NCBI GenBank assembly: GCA_016220095.1
Contig: JACRIJ010000092.1
Coordinates: forward strand, 1 to 43,236
Direction: 5' to 3'
DNA: 43,236 nucleotides
Origin: Planctomycetota bacterium
GTDB taxonomy: Bacteria > Planctomycetota > MHYJ01 > JACQXL01 > JACRIJ01
A program made the position numbers and the translations under genes. The first letter of the stretch is position 1. Each line of letters opens with the position of its first letter. The notes beneath the pieces are model-generated. The model was not told where the DNA came from, searched no databases, and was given only the letters and a program-made list of their open reading frames with translations. Positions 9,201 through 15,375 of the stretch are shown here, piece by piece.

Positions 9201-9660
9201 TGCCGGGGAAGATATGTTTATAAGCACGAATCCCGCGGACGCAGTGCCGGCAAAGGAGATACAGGTAAAATTACCCTATAAAGACGCTGACAATGACGGT
9301 GTAGTGGATGTTTATAATGTATCGGAAAGCGCTTTGAAACTCGTCTGGTGGGATGAAACGGAATTGAAGTGGAAAGAGGCCTTCGGCGCGGTAGTGAATA
9401 CGGACGAGAATTACGTGTTGTTTGAAACAGGGCAGAAGGTATTGTTCGGCCTGTTTGGCGCCGAGGCCCCGGCGAAACCCGACGGTACAGGCAATACAAC
9501 AGGCACAGATACCGTGTCCGGCAGCGGCAAGAAAGGCGGCGGCGGGGCGTGTTTCGTAAAGGAAATGCGCCGTGGAAATTTCAGCCCGTTATGGATGGCA
9601 GCAGCAATCCTGCTGTGTGCGGCTTTTTTGCGGAAGACTATAACAAAAAAGATGTCATGA
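6289..9660 (+). CDS. Large exported protein: HExxH metallopeptidase-like domain, PPC domain, three PKD domains, C-terminal membrane anchor
   Basis: This 1123-aa protein has a signal peptide (KKTIFAYMLVLATGLPCLAG). An N-terminal beta region (about 20-140) is followed by HELGH (H215, E216, H219) and, about 45 residues later, WSEGVAHW, the gluzincin-like arrangement of two His and a Glu. Residues about 398-520 form a bacterial pre-peptidase C-terminal domain (DWFALSAVKGNVYEI, TTLELYN). Three PKD domains follow (about 523-615, 618-710, 711-797), each with a YxWDF or FEWDF core. After a beta-rich region, the C-terminus is GGGGAC, a hydrophobic helix (PLWMAAAILLCAAFL) and a basic tail (RKTITKK), which resembles a sorting or anchoring signal. 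Likely a surface or periplasm-attached peptidase. The start may be ATG 6289 or 6298. It forms a likely operon with the gene at 5639. Confidence 0.8.
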   Translation: MNYMKKTIFAYMLVLATGLPCLAGTISGTVRYQNKIYNSDGFTGASVYYPVRYADAEIVNKGTNEVLGSGEVNVDGFYSIDISDAVSADIFLRVYAFQSNSQFNLSVRNNDSSKAIYTAKTYGTAYAGQALAIDLDISLTSGVADAFNIFDCTLLAQEWMQAVNSDFTISALPEFIMYWENGTYDGTYYDRGKHAIFLRGESSDSDSFDDDIILHELGHFIIDVYSLDQSPGGGHSLTGHYDVRLVWSEGVAHWVSSAIRRWVDTGTAYAGRYPLFYTQVDNFGIQNSSFDLELPSYSVQASGADNELSIASMLWDISDTSTDPDGSQGVDDDSMDLSLDGRDIVVWNVIDNYIMEQKAISFETFWDGWQEYYPAYKTQVQEILTGRSVNYFADTIETNDTYLTAVIIGEIPYTSPQLTFYGSVTPKGDKDWFALSAVKGNVYEIETTGLKDGADTTLELYNISGTTLITLNDDRAPGDVSSVIEWTAPTTETYYISAHAYDGTDAISYYGAYTLSVSITSQATPNAAPQVALSAAPLSGPAPFTTTLTANAADTDGTITMYQWDFDGNGVTDYSSSNANTILYVYYEIGTFNPSVTVTDDGGLSASSTAAVEATAVVDAPGGNTQTDYTQSSAPLTVNFTMTGNTSTVPIFSYEWDFESDGTYDYFSLTSPDIAHTYAIPGTYTANLRVQNINGQAVKIPADPITVDGTLSSVSVNTAPDPAAGVVPLTVSFAASPEQSGYDGPFEWDFNGDNKFDLLTSSSTTLHTYYEIGNFTVRVRAYSAAGSAGEGTANVFVQDSYGYIYLTNPVQDAIVYGNRLTLSAVAGPDGLQKSARFMYKQYSADPWVPLGEVINSTGTDFTAVFDVMPFDGKELIFSVLLNGTTYSNEVTVQVSSTTASEIENSAYSDAPGVVKTVAVSTTAETILATYEGVQVYVPYGAFITSGNSLQIQTGLPVTGYYANGAAEGLLFAGEDMFISTNPADAVPAKEIQVKLPYKDADNDGVVDVYNVSESALKLVWWDETELKWKEAFGAVVNTDENYVLFETGQKVLFGLFGAEAPAKPDGTGNTTGTDTVSGSGKKGGGGACFVKEMRRGNFSPLWMAAAILLCAAFLRKTITKKMS

Positions 9661-9964
9661 GTTCGCGGCAAACAGTGTAAGGGACGCATATCCTCTTGCC
9701 ACTAAAAAACCTGAAAACAGAGCGGCGCAGTTGTGTAACTCTGTGCTCTCTGTGTTCTCTGTGGCTGAAAACGCCGTCGTGGTTTTTGTTACGTTGCTCT
9801 ATTTAACCGTTTTTCCAATCGGCACGACAAAAAACGGAAATGCATTTAGTTTATCAAGTCCAGGCAATTCAGTAATTTTTTTGCCATTGAACGCCCTTAC
9901 TGATTTGAAATCTCAAATCTATGTAATAGTTTGACTTTCAGCGGTAAAAATCTATAATACCCGT
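9661..9964. other. 304-bp intergenic region with dispersed word repeat and promoter
   Basis: Contains a degenerate CTCTGTG-TTCTCTGTGG repeat (about 9739-9767), also seen in variants near 11662 (inverted) and 32085, and the promoter at 9931-9958. A 67-codon open frame here lies in repeat DNA and is not credited. No terminator was found for the gene upstream. Confidence 0.6.
9931..9958 (+). promoter_or_regulatory. Sigma-70 promoter TTGACT-16-TATAAT next to a start codon
   Basis: TTGACT (9931-9936) and TATAAT (9953-9958) are 16 bp apart. Only 6 bp separate the -10 box from the ATG at 9965, so transcription is expected to begin at or next to the start codon, giving a leaderless mRNA. Confidence 0.65.
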
Positions 9965-10768
9965 ATGTTAAGACATCCCGCGGTTGCTGGAGCGTTTTAC
10001 GACGCGACAAAGGCTGGCCTGGAAAAAACCTTGAAAAAACTTACGGAACAGGTTGAAAACAAAACAACCTGCCTGGGCGTGGTGTCTCCGCACGCGGGTT
10101 ATATCTACTCGGGCCCCGTTGCAGGCAAGGTTTTCTCCGCAATCAACATTCCGGATACCGTCGTCATTCTCGCCCCCAACCATACCGGCCAGGGACATGC
10201 TTTTTCCATCTGGGACCAGGGTAAATGGCAGATGCCCCTTGGAGACGTGCAGGTTGACGCGGAATTGTGCCTCTTGATAGAAAAAGAGTCGGATGTCGTC
10301 GTTGCCGACGCATCCGCGCACTTACGCGAACATTCCGCGGAAGTCCAGGTGCCTTTTCTGCAGTATTTCAATCCCGGCGTTCGGATAGCGCCTGTAATCA
10401 TCGGTTCAACGGATTTTGACGAACTTAAGGATTTCGGCGTTCATCTCGCTGATGCCGTCAGGAAACACGGCAAAGAAACGCTTATAGTGGCGAGTTCCGA
10501 TATGACGCATTATGAAACGGATACCTCTGCGCGGAAAAAAGATAATCTTGCTATTGCGGAAATACTCGCGCTTGATGAAGGCGGATTGTATGATGTCGTT
10601 CACAAATACGGCATTACGATGTGCGGCTTCGCGCCAACCATAGCGATGCTCGCCTGCGTGAAGGCATTGGGCGCGAAAGAGGCCAAGTTGATAAAATACC
10701 AGACCAGCGGCGAGGTAAGCGGCGATTATAATCAGGTAGTCGGGTACGCGGGAATAGTTATTGCTTGA
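9965..10768 (+). CDS. amrB: AmmeMemoRadiSam system protein B (MEMO1 family)
   Basis: The 267-aa protein opens with LRHPAVAGAFYDATKAGLE, the typical MEMO1-family N-terminus, and carries the conserved HAGYIYSGPVAGKVF, APNHTGQGH, REHSAEVQVPFLQ and SSDMTHYET segments whose His/Asp residues form the site related to class III extradiol dioxygenases. Length is normal for the family. In many prokaryotes it occurs with AMMECR1 (A) and a radical SAM enzyme (C) as the AmmeMemoRadiSam set; neither partner is in this window. Biochemical function is unsettled. A promoter ends 6 bp before the ATG and there is no Shine-Dalgarno sequence, so the mRNA is probably leaderless. The gene is followed by tandem hairpin repeats. 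Confidence 0.9.
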   Translation: MLRHPAVAGAFYDATKAGLEKTLKKLTEQVENKTTCLGVVSPHAGYIYSGPVAGKVFSAINIPDTVVILAPNHTGQGHAFSIWDQGKWQMPLGDVQVDAELCLLIEKESDVVVADASAHLREHSAEVQVPFLQYFNPGVRIAPVIIGSTDFDELKDFGVHLADAVRKHGKETLIVASSDMTHYETDTSARKKDNLAIAEILALDEGGLYDVVHKYGITMCGFAPTIAMLACVKALGAKEAKLIKYQTSGEVSGDYNQVVGYAGIVIA

Positions 10769-10783
10769 AGAATTAGGGGTTAA

Positions 10784-10919
10784 GGTTGCCCGCCTGCGCC
10801 AAAGGCTTCGGCGGGTAAAGGGTTGCCCGCCTGCGCCAAAGGCTTCGGCGGGTGAAGGGTTGCCCGCCTGCGCCAAAGGCTTCGGCGGGTGAAGTAGGGG
10901 TGAACCTATGTGTTCACCC
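10784..10919. repeat. Three 37-bp tandem REP-like hairpin units plus a flanking hairpin
   Basis: Units at 10784-10820, 10821-10857 and 10858-10894 are almost identical; units 2 and 3 match exactly and unit 1 differs in one base. Each forms a CCCGCC/GGCGGG hairpin with an inner GCC-AAA-GGC helix. Next is GGGTGAAC-(6)-GTTCACCC (10898-10919). One unit plus the flanking hairpin recurs in reverse at about 24848-24922. There are no unique spacers, so this is not CRISPR. Confidence 0.85.
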
Positions 10920-10984
10920 TGTTGAAGAGTTACGGAGTTGCGCGTCTGAGCAGGATCGCTGCGGCCTGCACAAAATTTGCAATT

Positions 10985-11413
10985 TTATCGTTCATTATCT
11001 ATTTGTTTTTTGAAGTAAGCGTATAAGGCGTCATATAGGAAAAATTCTTTTTCCAGCGTTTCATGGTCATCATGGCAAATCAGTGAATAGCCGCGGCCAA
11101 ATACGTCAAGGGCAATGGCTAGCGGTGAAGGATTTTCCGAGCCGGTATCGGCTTCTCTAACAATTAACTGGATTTTCTTTGCTATCGGGTCTTGAATATC
11201 ATACTTCTCCATAAAAGCGTCAAATGAACATTTGTCTTCGTGATGGCCCAGCTCCACTCCTTTCATGTCAAAAGGAATCCCATCCTTTATGGCCGCAGGG
11301 TCTGTATCCCTGGGGACAAAAACGAACTCGGCTTCCGGATCAATAAACTTTTTGATCAGCCAGGGACAGGCGACCCTATCGACGTGAACTTTTTGTCTGG
11401 TTACCCATTTCAT
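10985..11413 (-). CDS. ChrB C-terminal domain-like protein (chromate resistance family)
   Basis: This 142-aa protein corresponds to the ChrB C-terminal domain (Chrome_Resist type): it begins KWVTRQKVHVDRVACPWLIK and has FDMKGVELGHHEDKCSFDAF. Full ChrB is about 300 aa; the N-terminal half is absent, but stand-alone copies of this domain are common. In chromate operons ChrB is linked to chromate sensing beside the ChrA transporter; no chrA is seen here, so a chromate role is uncertain. The ATG at 11413 is chosen because AAAGG precedes it and the conserved region starts there; an upstream ATG at 11449 would add 12 unconserved residues. The gene converges on the MEMO gene across the tandem repeats. 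Confidence 0.75.
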   Translation of the reverse strand: MKWVTRQKVHVDRVACPWLIKKFIDPEAEFVFVPRDTDPAAIKDGIPFDMKGVELGHHEDKCSFDAFMEKYDIQDPIAKKIQLIVREADTGSENPSPLAIALDVFGRGYSLICHDDHETLEKEFFLYDALYAYFKKQIDNER

Positions 11414-11769
11414 AAAATTTTTCCTTTGCAAATGTGAATAAAACATCAAACAAACACAGTTCGTTACTTATTGAAATATGTGTTGGTTATGAATGTAATA
11501 TAAACAACACCATGTGTCAAGAAAAACAAATTAAACGCAAAACTTCAGTCAAGATACGTATAGCGCGCTCTTGCCAATGTCGGAGCAGTTTCCTGTTTCG
11601 TTGCGGCTAATGAATTTTATTGAATCTTTGGCGCAATCTGCTATAATCGTAACCGAACACGTTGCCACAGAGCACACAGCGATTGGCAGTAGATACGCGT
11701 CCACAATATATATCTTTGCGATTTTTCCGCGGTTTCGTTTTTGACGCATAATATTTAAGGAGTCTTGTC
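11414..11769. other. Divergent intergenic region between the ChrB-like gene and aspS
   Basis: This 356-bp stretch separates divergent genes. It holds the aspS promoter (11620-11647) and, right after its -10 box, an inverted CTCTGTGTGCTCTGTGG-type word repeat (about 11661-11685). The first 150 bp are AT-rich and no further structure was recognised. Confidence 0.5.
11620..11647 (+). promoter_or_regulatory. Promoter TTGAAT-16-TATAAT for aspS
   Basis: TTGAAT (11620-11625) and TATAAT (11642-11647) are separated by 16 bp. The predicted leader before the aspS TTG codon is about 115 nt and contains the word repeat; no T-box signature was recognised. Confidence 0.5.
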
Positions 11770-13542
11770 TTGAAACTGAAAAGAACTCATACCTGCGGCG
11801 AATTGTCCGCAAAAAACACCGGCAGTTCCGTTATCCTTAACGGCTGGGTGGAAACCCGCAGGGACCACGGTGGGCTTGTATTCGTTGACCTGCGCGACAG
11901 GTACGGCAAAACACAGGTCGTCTTTTCCACGGAACGCAATAAAGATCTGCATGAAAAGGTCAACCAGTTGAAACTTGAATACGTTATCGCCGTTAAAGGA
12001 AAGGTTGAGCCCAGGCCCGAAGGCACCGTTAATCCGAAACTCGCTACAGGTGAAATAGAAATCAATGCCGAAGAGCTTGAAATACTCAATGAGGCTAAAA
12101 CTACTCCGTTTGAGATATCGGATAGCATTACGTCCGCGACAGAATTGCGTTTGAAATACAGGTACCTTGACATCCGCCGGCCGTCCGTGCAGAGAATACT
12201 CATCCAGCGCAGTGAAATAATAAAGGCCTTGCGCGATTACTACGGCGCGAACGGTTTTGTTGACGTGGAAACGCCTTTCCTGGTCAAAAGCACCCCGGGC
12301 GGGGCGCGGAACTACCTCGTGCCAAGCAGGCTTAATCACGGCTCTTTTTACGCGCTTCCGGAATCGCCGCAGATTTACAAGCAATTGCTTATGCTCGCGG
12401 GCCTGGATAAATATTACCAGATAGTTAAATGCCTGCGCGATGAAGACCTGCGCGCGGATAGACAGCCGGAATTCACTCAGCTTGACGTGGAGATGTCGTT
12501 CGTGGATATAGATGACGTCATAAAAACCACCGAGGGCGCGGTGGCGGAAGTATTCCGGAAATCACTTGGCATAAAGCTTGAACTGCCCCTGCAGAGGATG
12601 GAATATTCAGAGGCCATGTCTAAATACGGAAGCGATAAGCCTGACCTGCGTTTCGGGATGCAGTTGGTTGACCTCGGCGATATTGTAAAAAAATCGTCCT
12701 TCAAGGTGTTTTCAGATGCGCTTTCCAACGGCGGCGCCGTTAAGGGGATAAAAGTGGAATCTGCCGCGGGCGGATTCTCAAGGAAAAACCTGGACGACCT
12801 TAACGTCCTTGTGCAGGGCGTAGGCGCCAAGGGCGTACTTTGGATAAAGTACGAGGAAAACGATATCAACTCGCCGGCGAAGAAGTTTTTGACCCCTGAA
12901 GAGATTGCCGGTTTTCAGCAGAAGTTTAACGCGAAAAAAGACGACCTCGTGCTTATCATTGCCGGGCCGTTGAAAATCACCAATCTTGCACTGGGCCAGC
13001 TTCGCCTGCATATCGCGAATAAACTAAACCTCATTAAAAAAGGCGAATTCAAGCTCTGCTGGGTAGTGGAATTTCCGTTGTTTGAATACAGCGAAGAGGA
13101 AAAGAAGCTGGTTTCGTCGCACCATCCGTTTACGTCGCCGAAGGTTGAAGATATGCCTTTACTGGATACTGAGCCGGCTAAGGTGCGCGCGCGGGCGTAT
13201 GACCTTGTCCTGAACGGCGTAGAGCTCGGCGGCGGCAGTATAAGGATACACAGGCAGGACATGCAGAAGAAGATTTTCAGCCTGCTCGGCATTTCCGACG
13301 AAGAGGCGAAGGAAAAATTCGGGTTCCTGTTAGAGGCATTTGAATACGGCGCGCCTCCGCACGGCGGCATAGCGTTGGGCATTGACAGGTTCGTCATGCT
13401 CCTGACGGGCGCCGAATCCATAAGAGACGTCATTGCGTTCCCGAAGACCGCCAAGGCCGTGTGCCTGATGACAAACGCCCCGTCGCCGGTAACTAAAAAA
13501 CAGCTGGATGAACTCGGGATTGCGGTAAAAGAAAAAGAATAG
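11770..13542 (+). CDS. aspS: Aspartate--tRNA ligase (AspRS)
   Basis: The 590-aa product is the normal length for bacterial AspRS, a class II aminoacyl-tRNA synthetase. An N-terminal OB fold binds the anticodon (GWVETRRDHGGLVFVDLRDR), class II motif 1 and 2 regions follow (FVDVETPFLVKSTPGGARNY, CLRDEDLRADRQPEFTQLD), then the bacterial-type GAD insertion (about 300-410), and motif 3 (GGIALGIDRFVMLL). The start is TTG at 11770, supported by AAGGAG 7 bp upstream. Whether it charges only tRNA-Asp or also tRNA-Asn cannot be decided from sequence alone. The next gene begins 10 bp after its stop and may be co-transcribed. Confidence 0.97.
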   Translation: MKLKRTHTCGELSAKNTGSSVILNGWVETRRDHGGLVFVDLRDRYGKTQVVFSTERNKDLHEKVNQLKLEYVIAVKGKVEPRPEGTVNPKLATGEIEINAEELEILNEAKTTPFEISDSITSATELRLKYRYLDIRRPSVQRILIQRSEIIKALRDYYGANGFVDVETPFLVKSTPGGARNYLVPSRLNHGSFYALPESPQIYKQLLMLAGLDKYYQIVKCLRDEDLRADRQPEFTQLDVEMSFVDIDDVIKTTEGAVAEVFRKSLGIKLELPLQRMEYSEAMSKYGSDKPDLRFGMQLVDLGDIVKKSSFKVFSDALSNGGAVKGIKVESAAGGFSRKNLDDLNVLVQGVGAKGVLWIKYEENDINSPAKKFLTPEEIAGFQQKFNAKKDDLVLIIAGPLKITNLALGQLRLHIANKLNLIKKGEFKLCWVVEFPLFEYSEEEKKLVSSHHPFTSPKVEDMPLLDTEPAKVRARAYDLVLNGVELGGGSIRIHRQDMQKKIFSLLGISDEEAKEKFGFLLEAFEYGAPPHGGIALGIDRFVMLLTGAESIRDVIAFPKTAKAVCLMTNAPSPVTKKQLDELGIAVKEKE

Positions 13543-13552
13543 AAAAGGTTTT

Positions 13553-14566
13553 ATGGGAAAAGCTGAAGATATATTTGAAAGAATTAATAAAGAAAAAGAA
13601 GTTGCTATTGATAGTTTCATAGCAGATAGAGAATCAGAGTCGCTATTTCTTGATTTCAAACGTTCTGCAGATAATGGCGATGGGGTTAAATTGCATAGTA
13701 AAGACAGAGAAAACCTGGCAAAATGTATTTCGGGTTTTGGAAATTCTGAAGGAGGTGTTATTGTTTGGGGGGTAGATTGTTCAAGCAATAATAAAGATAA
13801 TGCTGATGTTGCAAATTTCAAGGTTTCAATAAATAATCCGCAAAGATTTTTGAGCTGGCTTGAAGGCGCTGTTTCCGGTTGCACGATACCTCCGCATGCC
13901 GGCGTAAAACATTTTTCTTTTTGCCTACAATCTGATGGAAGTAAAGGGTTTGTTATAACGTATATTCCGAAAAGCAATTCAGCTCCTCATCAAGTAATAT
14001 TAAACGGCACATATAAAGACCGCTACTTTATTCGTGCAGGCTCTAATTTTGAACACGCACCTCACGCCGTTTTGGCAGGGATGTTTGTACGCAGGCCCCA
14101 ACCGCATATTACACATATGTTTCTACACAGAATTGTTGAACCGCCTGAAAATTATATTTATATAGACTTTTTAATTAAGAACATCGGTTCGGTTACTGCG
14201 ACTGGTGTTTATATGAGTGAGAAAAACGTTTTTACCCCCGGACCTAATTGCCAAAGAGGATTTTCATTAAATGACATGAAAACATGGGATTTTGCTGAAT
14301 TTCCTTATGGATTAAGTGCTATTACCAAAAAGGATGTGCGTGTTGCTCCGGAGACTATAATTAGTCCATTTACCATGAATTTGAAATTGTTGCCGCCATT
14401 TGAAAAAGAATTGTTTATAGAATTTACATACGGTTGTGATGAATTTCCACCTTGTAAATTTCAAATCAAAAAAAGCAGTGATTTTATTCAAAATTTATAT
14501 GATATACTTACAGGAGGTTCGACACCGGAAGAAAAAAACAAGTTTATATGCGAGTTAGTTATTTGA
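13553..14566 (+). CDS. AlbA_2 (Schlafen-type) domain protein
   Basis: This 337-aa protein has an N-terminal AlbA_2 domain (about 20-165): SLFLDFKRS, NLAKCISGFGNSEGGVIVWGV and, further on, YKDRYFIRAG. AlbA_2 domains are found in Schlafen-like nucleic-acid-binding proteins and in many mobile or defence-linked bacterial genes. The C-terminal half (about 180-337) looks like a beta-sandwich of unknown type (FLIKNIGSVTATGVYMSE). No helicase or nuclease motif was seen. It begins 10 bp after aspS but is far more AT-rich, suggesting insertion behind aspS where it can use the housekeeping transcript. The AT-rich block continues through 15339. Function unknown; a defence role is only suggested by family and neighbours. 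Confidence 0.75.
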   Translation: MGKAEDIFERINKEKEVAIDSFIADRESESLFLDFKRSADNGDGVKLHSKDRENLAKCISGFGNSEGGVIVWGVDCSSNNKDNADVANFKVSINNPQRFLSWLEGAVSGCTIPPHAGVKHFSFCLQSDGSKGFVITYIPKSNSAPHQVILNGTYKDRYFIRAGSNFEHAPHAVLAGMFVRRPQPHITHMFLHRIVEPPENYIYIDFLIKNIGSVTATGVYMSEKNVFTPGPNCQRGFSLNDMKTWDFAEFPYGLSAITKKDVRVAPETIISPFTMNLKLLPPFEKELFIEFTYGCDEFPPCKFQIKKSSDFIQNLYDILTGGSTPEEKNKFICELVI

Positions 14567-14602
14567 AATTATTTCGTAGGTTTTACTGTAAAAGTCTCAA
14601 AA

Positions 14603-14764
14603 ATGTTGACAATATATGCTTTTGAATGGTATAATAAAAATAGAGATACTGAATGTCCTGTTTTGCCTGGTTGTGTAACGCAGGGCAATACCCGTGAAGA
14701 GGCAACGGAAAATATAAAAAATGCGATTTCCGAATATTTAGCGGCAGTAAAAAAGGAAGGATGA
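14603..14764 (+). pseudogene. HicB-like antitoxin remnant lacking its normal N-terminus
   Basis: A 53-codon frame (ATG 14603, TGA 14762-14764) encodes ECPVLPGCVTQGNTREEA, closely matching the HicB core (compare ECPAIPGCVSQGITEKDA in the intact HicB at 41692). The first 17 residues do not fit the HicB first strand. The DNA encoding them is a TTGACA-18-TATAAT promoter, so the N-terminus was probably lost and a promoter joined to the remaining part. No hicA follows. It may be untranslated, or translated from an internal start as a shortened protein. Confidence 0.65.
14606..14635 (+). promoter_or_regulatory. Consensus sigma-70 promoter TTGACA-18-TATAAT
   Basis: TTGACA at 14606-14611 and TATAAT at 14630-14635 both match consensus, with an 18-bp spacer. 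It lies inside the apparent start of the hicB remnant and would drive the DUF433/DUF5615 pair that begins 136 bp downstream. Confidence 0.75.
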
Positions 14765-14770
14765 AACACT

Positions 14771-14995
14771 ATGAAAGAAAAAACAGCAAGAATTGTAACG
14801 GATCCGGATATATGCGGAGGCGAGGCGTGTTTGCGCAATACGCGTATTCCGGTACACGTTATTTTAAGCCATTTGGCCGCCGGTGAAGATTATGCGGTAA
14901 TTCTAAGAAATTTTCCTAAATTGACCAGAAAAGACATCCTTGCATGCCTTGATTATGCGTCCTTTCTTGCTACTGAAAAATCGCTTGCGATATGA
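14771..14995 (+). CDS. DUF433 family antitoxin-like protein
   Basis: The 74-aa protein has the DUF433 pattern ARIVTDPDICGGEACLRNTRIPV followed by a helix-turn-helix-like segment (YAVILRNFPKLTRKDILACL). DUF433 proteins are commonly encoded directly before PIN-like DUF5615 proteins and are regarded as the antitoxin and DNA-binding partner. Its stop codon overlaps the next start (ATGA at 14992-14995), the usual toxin-antitoxin coupling. A strong promoter lies at 14606-14635. The gene sits in the AT-rich insert after aspS. Confidence 0.85.
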   Translation: MKEKTARIVTDPDICGGEACLRNTRIPVHVILSHLAAGEDYAVILRNFPKLTRKDILACLDYASFLATEKSLAI

Positions 14996-15339
14996 AATTG
15001 ATTATTGACGAAAATGTAAGTTACTGTGTTGTTGAACAATTACGCAGGCAGTCTTGGAAGATAATAGCTGTTACAGAGCAGGCAAAACATCTTTCGGATA
15101 ATGATATTTATCTTTTAGCCCGTAGGGAAAGAGCGGTTATTATTACAAGAGATTATCATTTTACAAATTGGGTGCGTTTCCCGATCACATCTGAAATAGG
15201 AATTGTTTATTTAAGACATGGCAACTTAACAGCTGAAGAAGAAGTTGAAATTGTATCAAAATTTCTTCTGTCAGGATACGCTCAAAATATCCATGGAAAA
15301 CTGATAGTGCTCAGCCGTAATTCCATAAGGATAAGATAA
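14992..15339 (+). CDS. DUF5615 family PIN-like toxin
   Basis: The 115-aa protein begins KLIIDENVSYCVVEQLRRQ, the characteristic DUF5615 start with an acidic pair (D5, E6). It continues with a conserved LSDNDIYLLARRERAVIITRD block holding further Asp residues that would complete a PIN-type metal site. PIN-like toxins are typically ribonucleases. It overlaps the DUF433 gene by 4 bp and is presumably translated with it. DUF433/DUF5615 is widely predicted to be a type II toxin-antitoxin module, but few members have been tested. Confidence 0.85.
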   Translation: MKLIIDENVSYCVVEQLRRQSWKIIAVTEQAKHLSDNDIYLLARRERAVIITRDYHFTNWVRFPITSEIGIVYLRHGNLTAEEEVEIVSKFLLSGYAQNIHGKLIVLSRNSIRIR

Positions 15340-15375
15340 ATTGGTTTTGCAAGTCCTAATTCAAAGGATTTTTTC

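Noticed and set aside
9731..9934. 67-codon open frame upstream of the MEMO gene
   Set aside because: It lies in dispersed word-repeat DNA and shows no recognisable protein features.
10784..10894. Tandem repeats as a possible CRISPR array
   Set aside because: The units are directly adjacent with no unique spacers and each is a hairpin; this is a REP-like tandem repeat.
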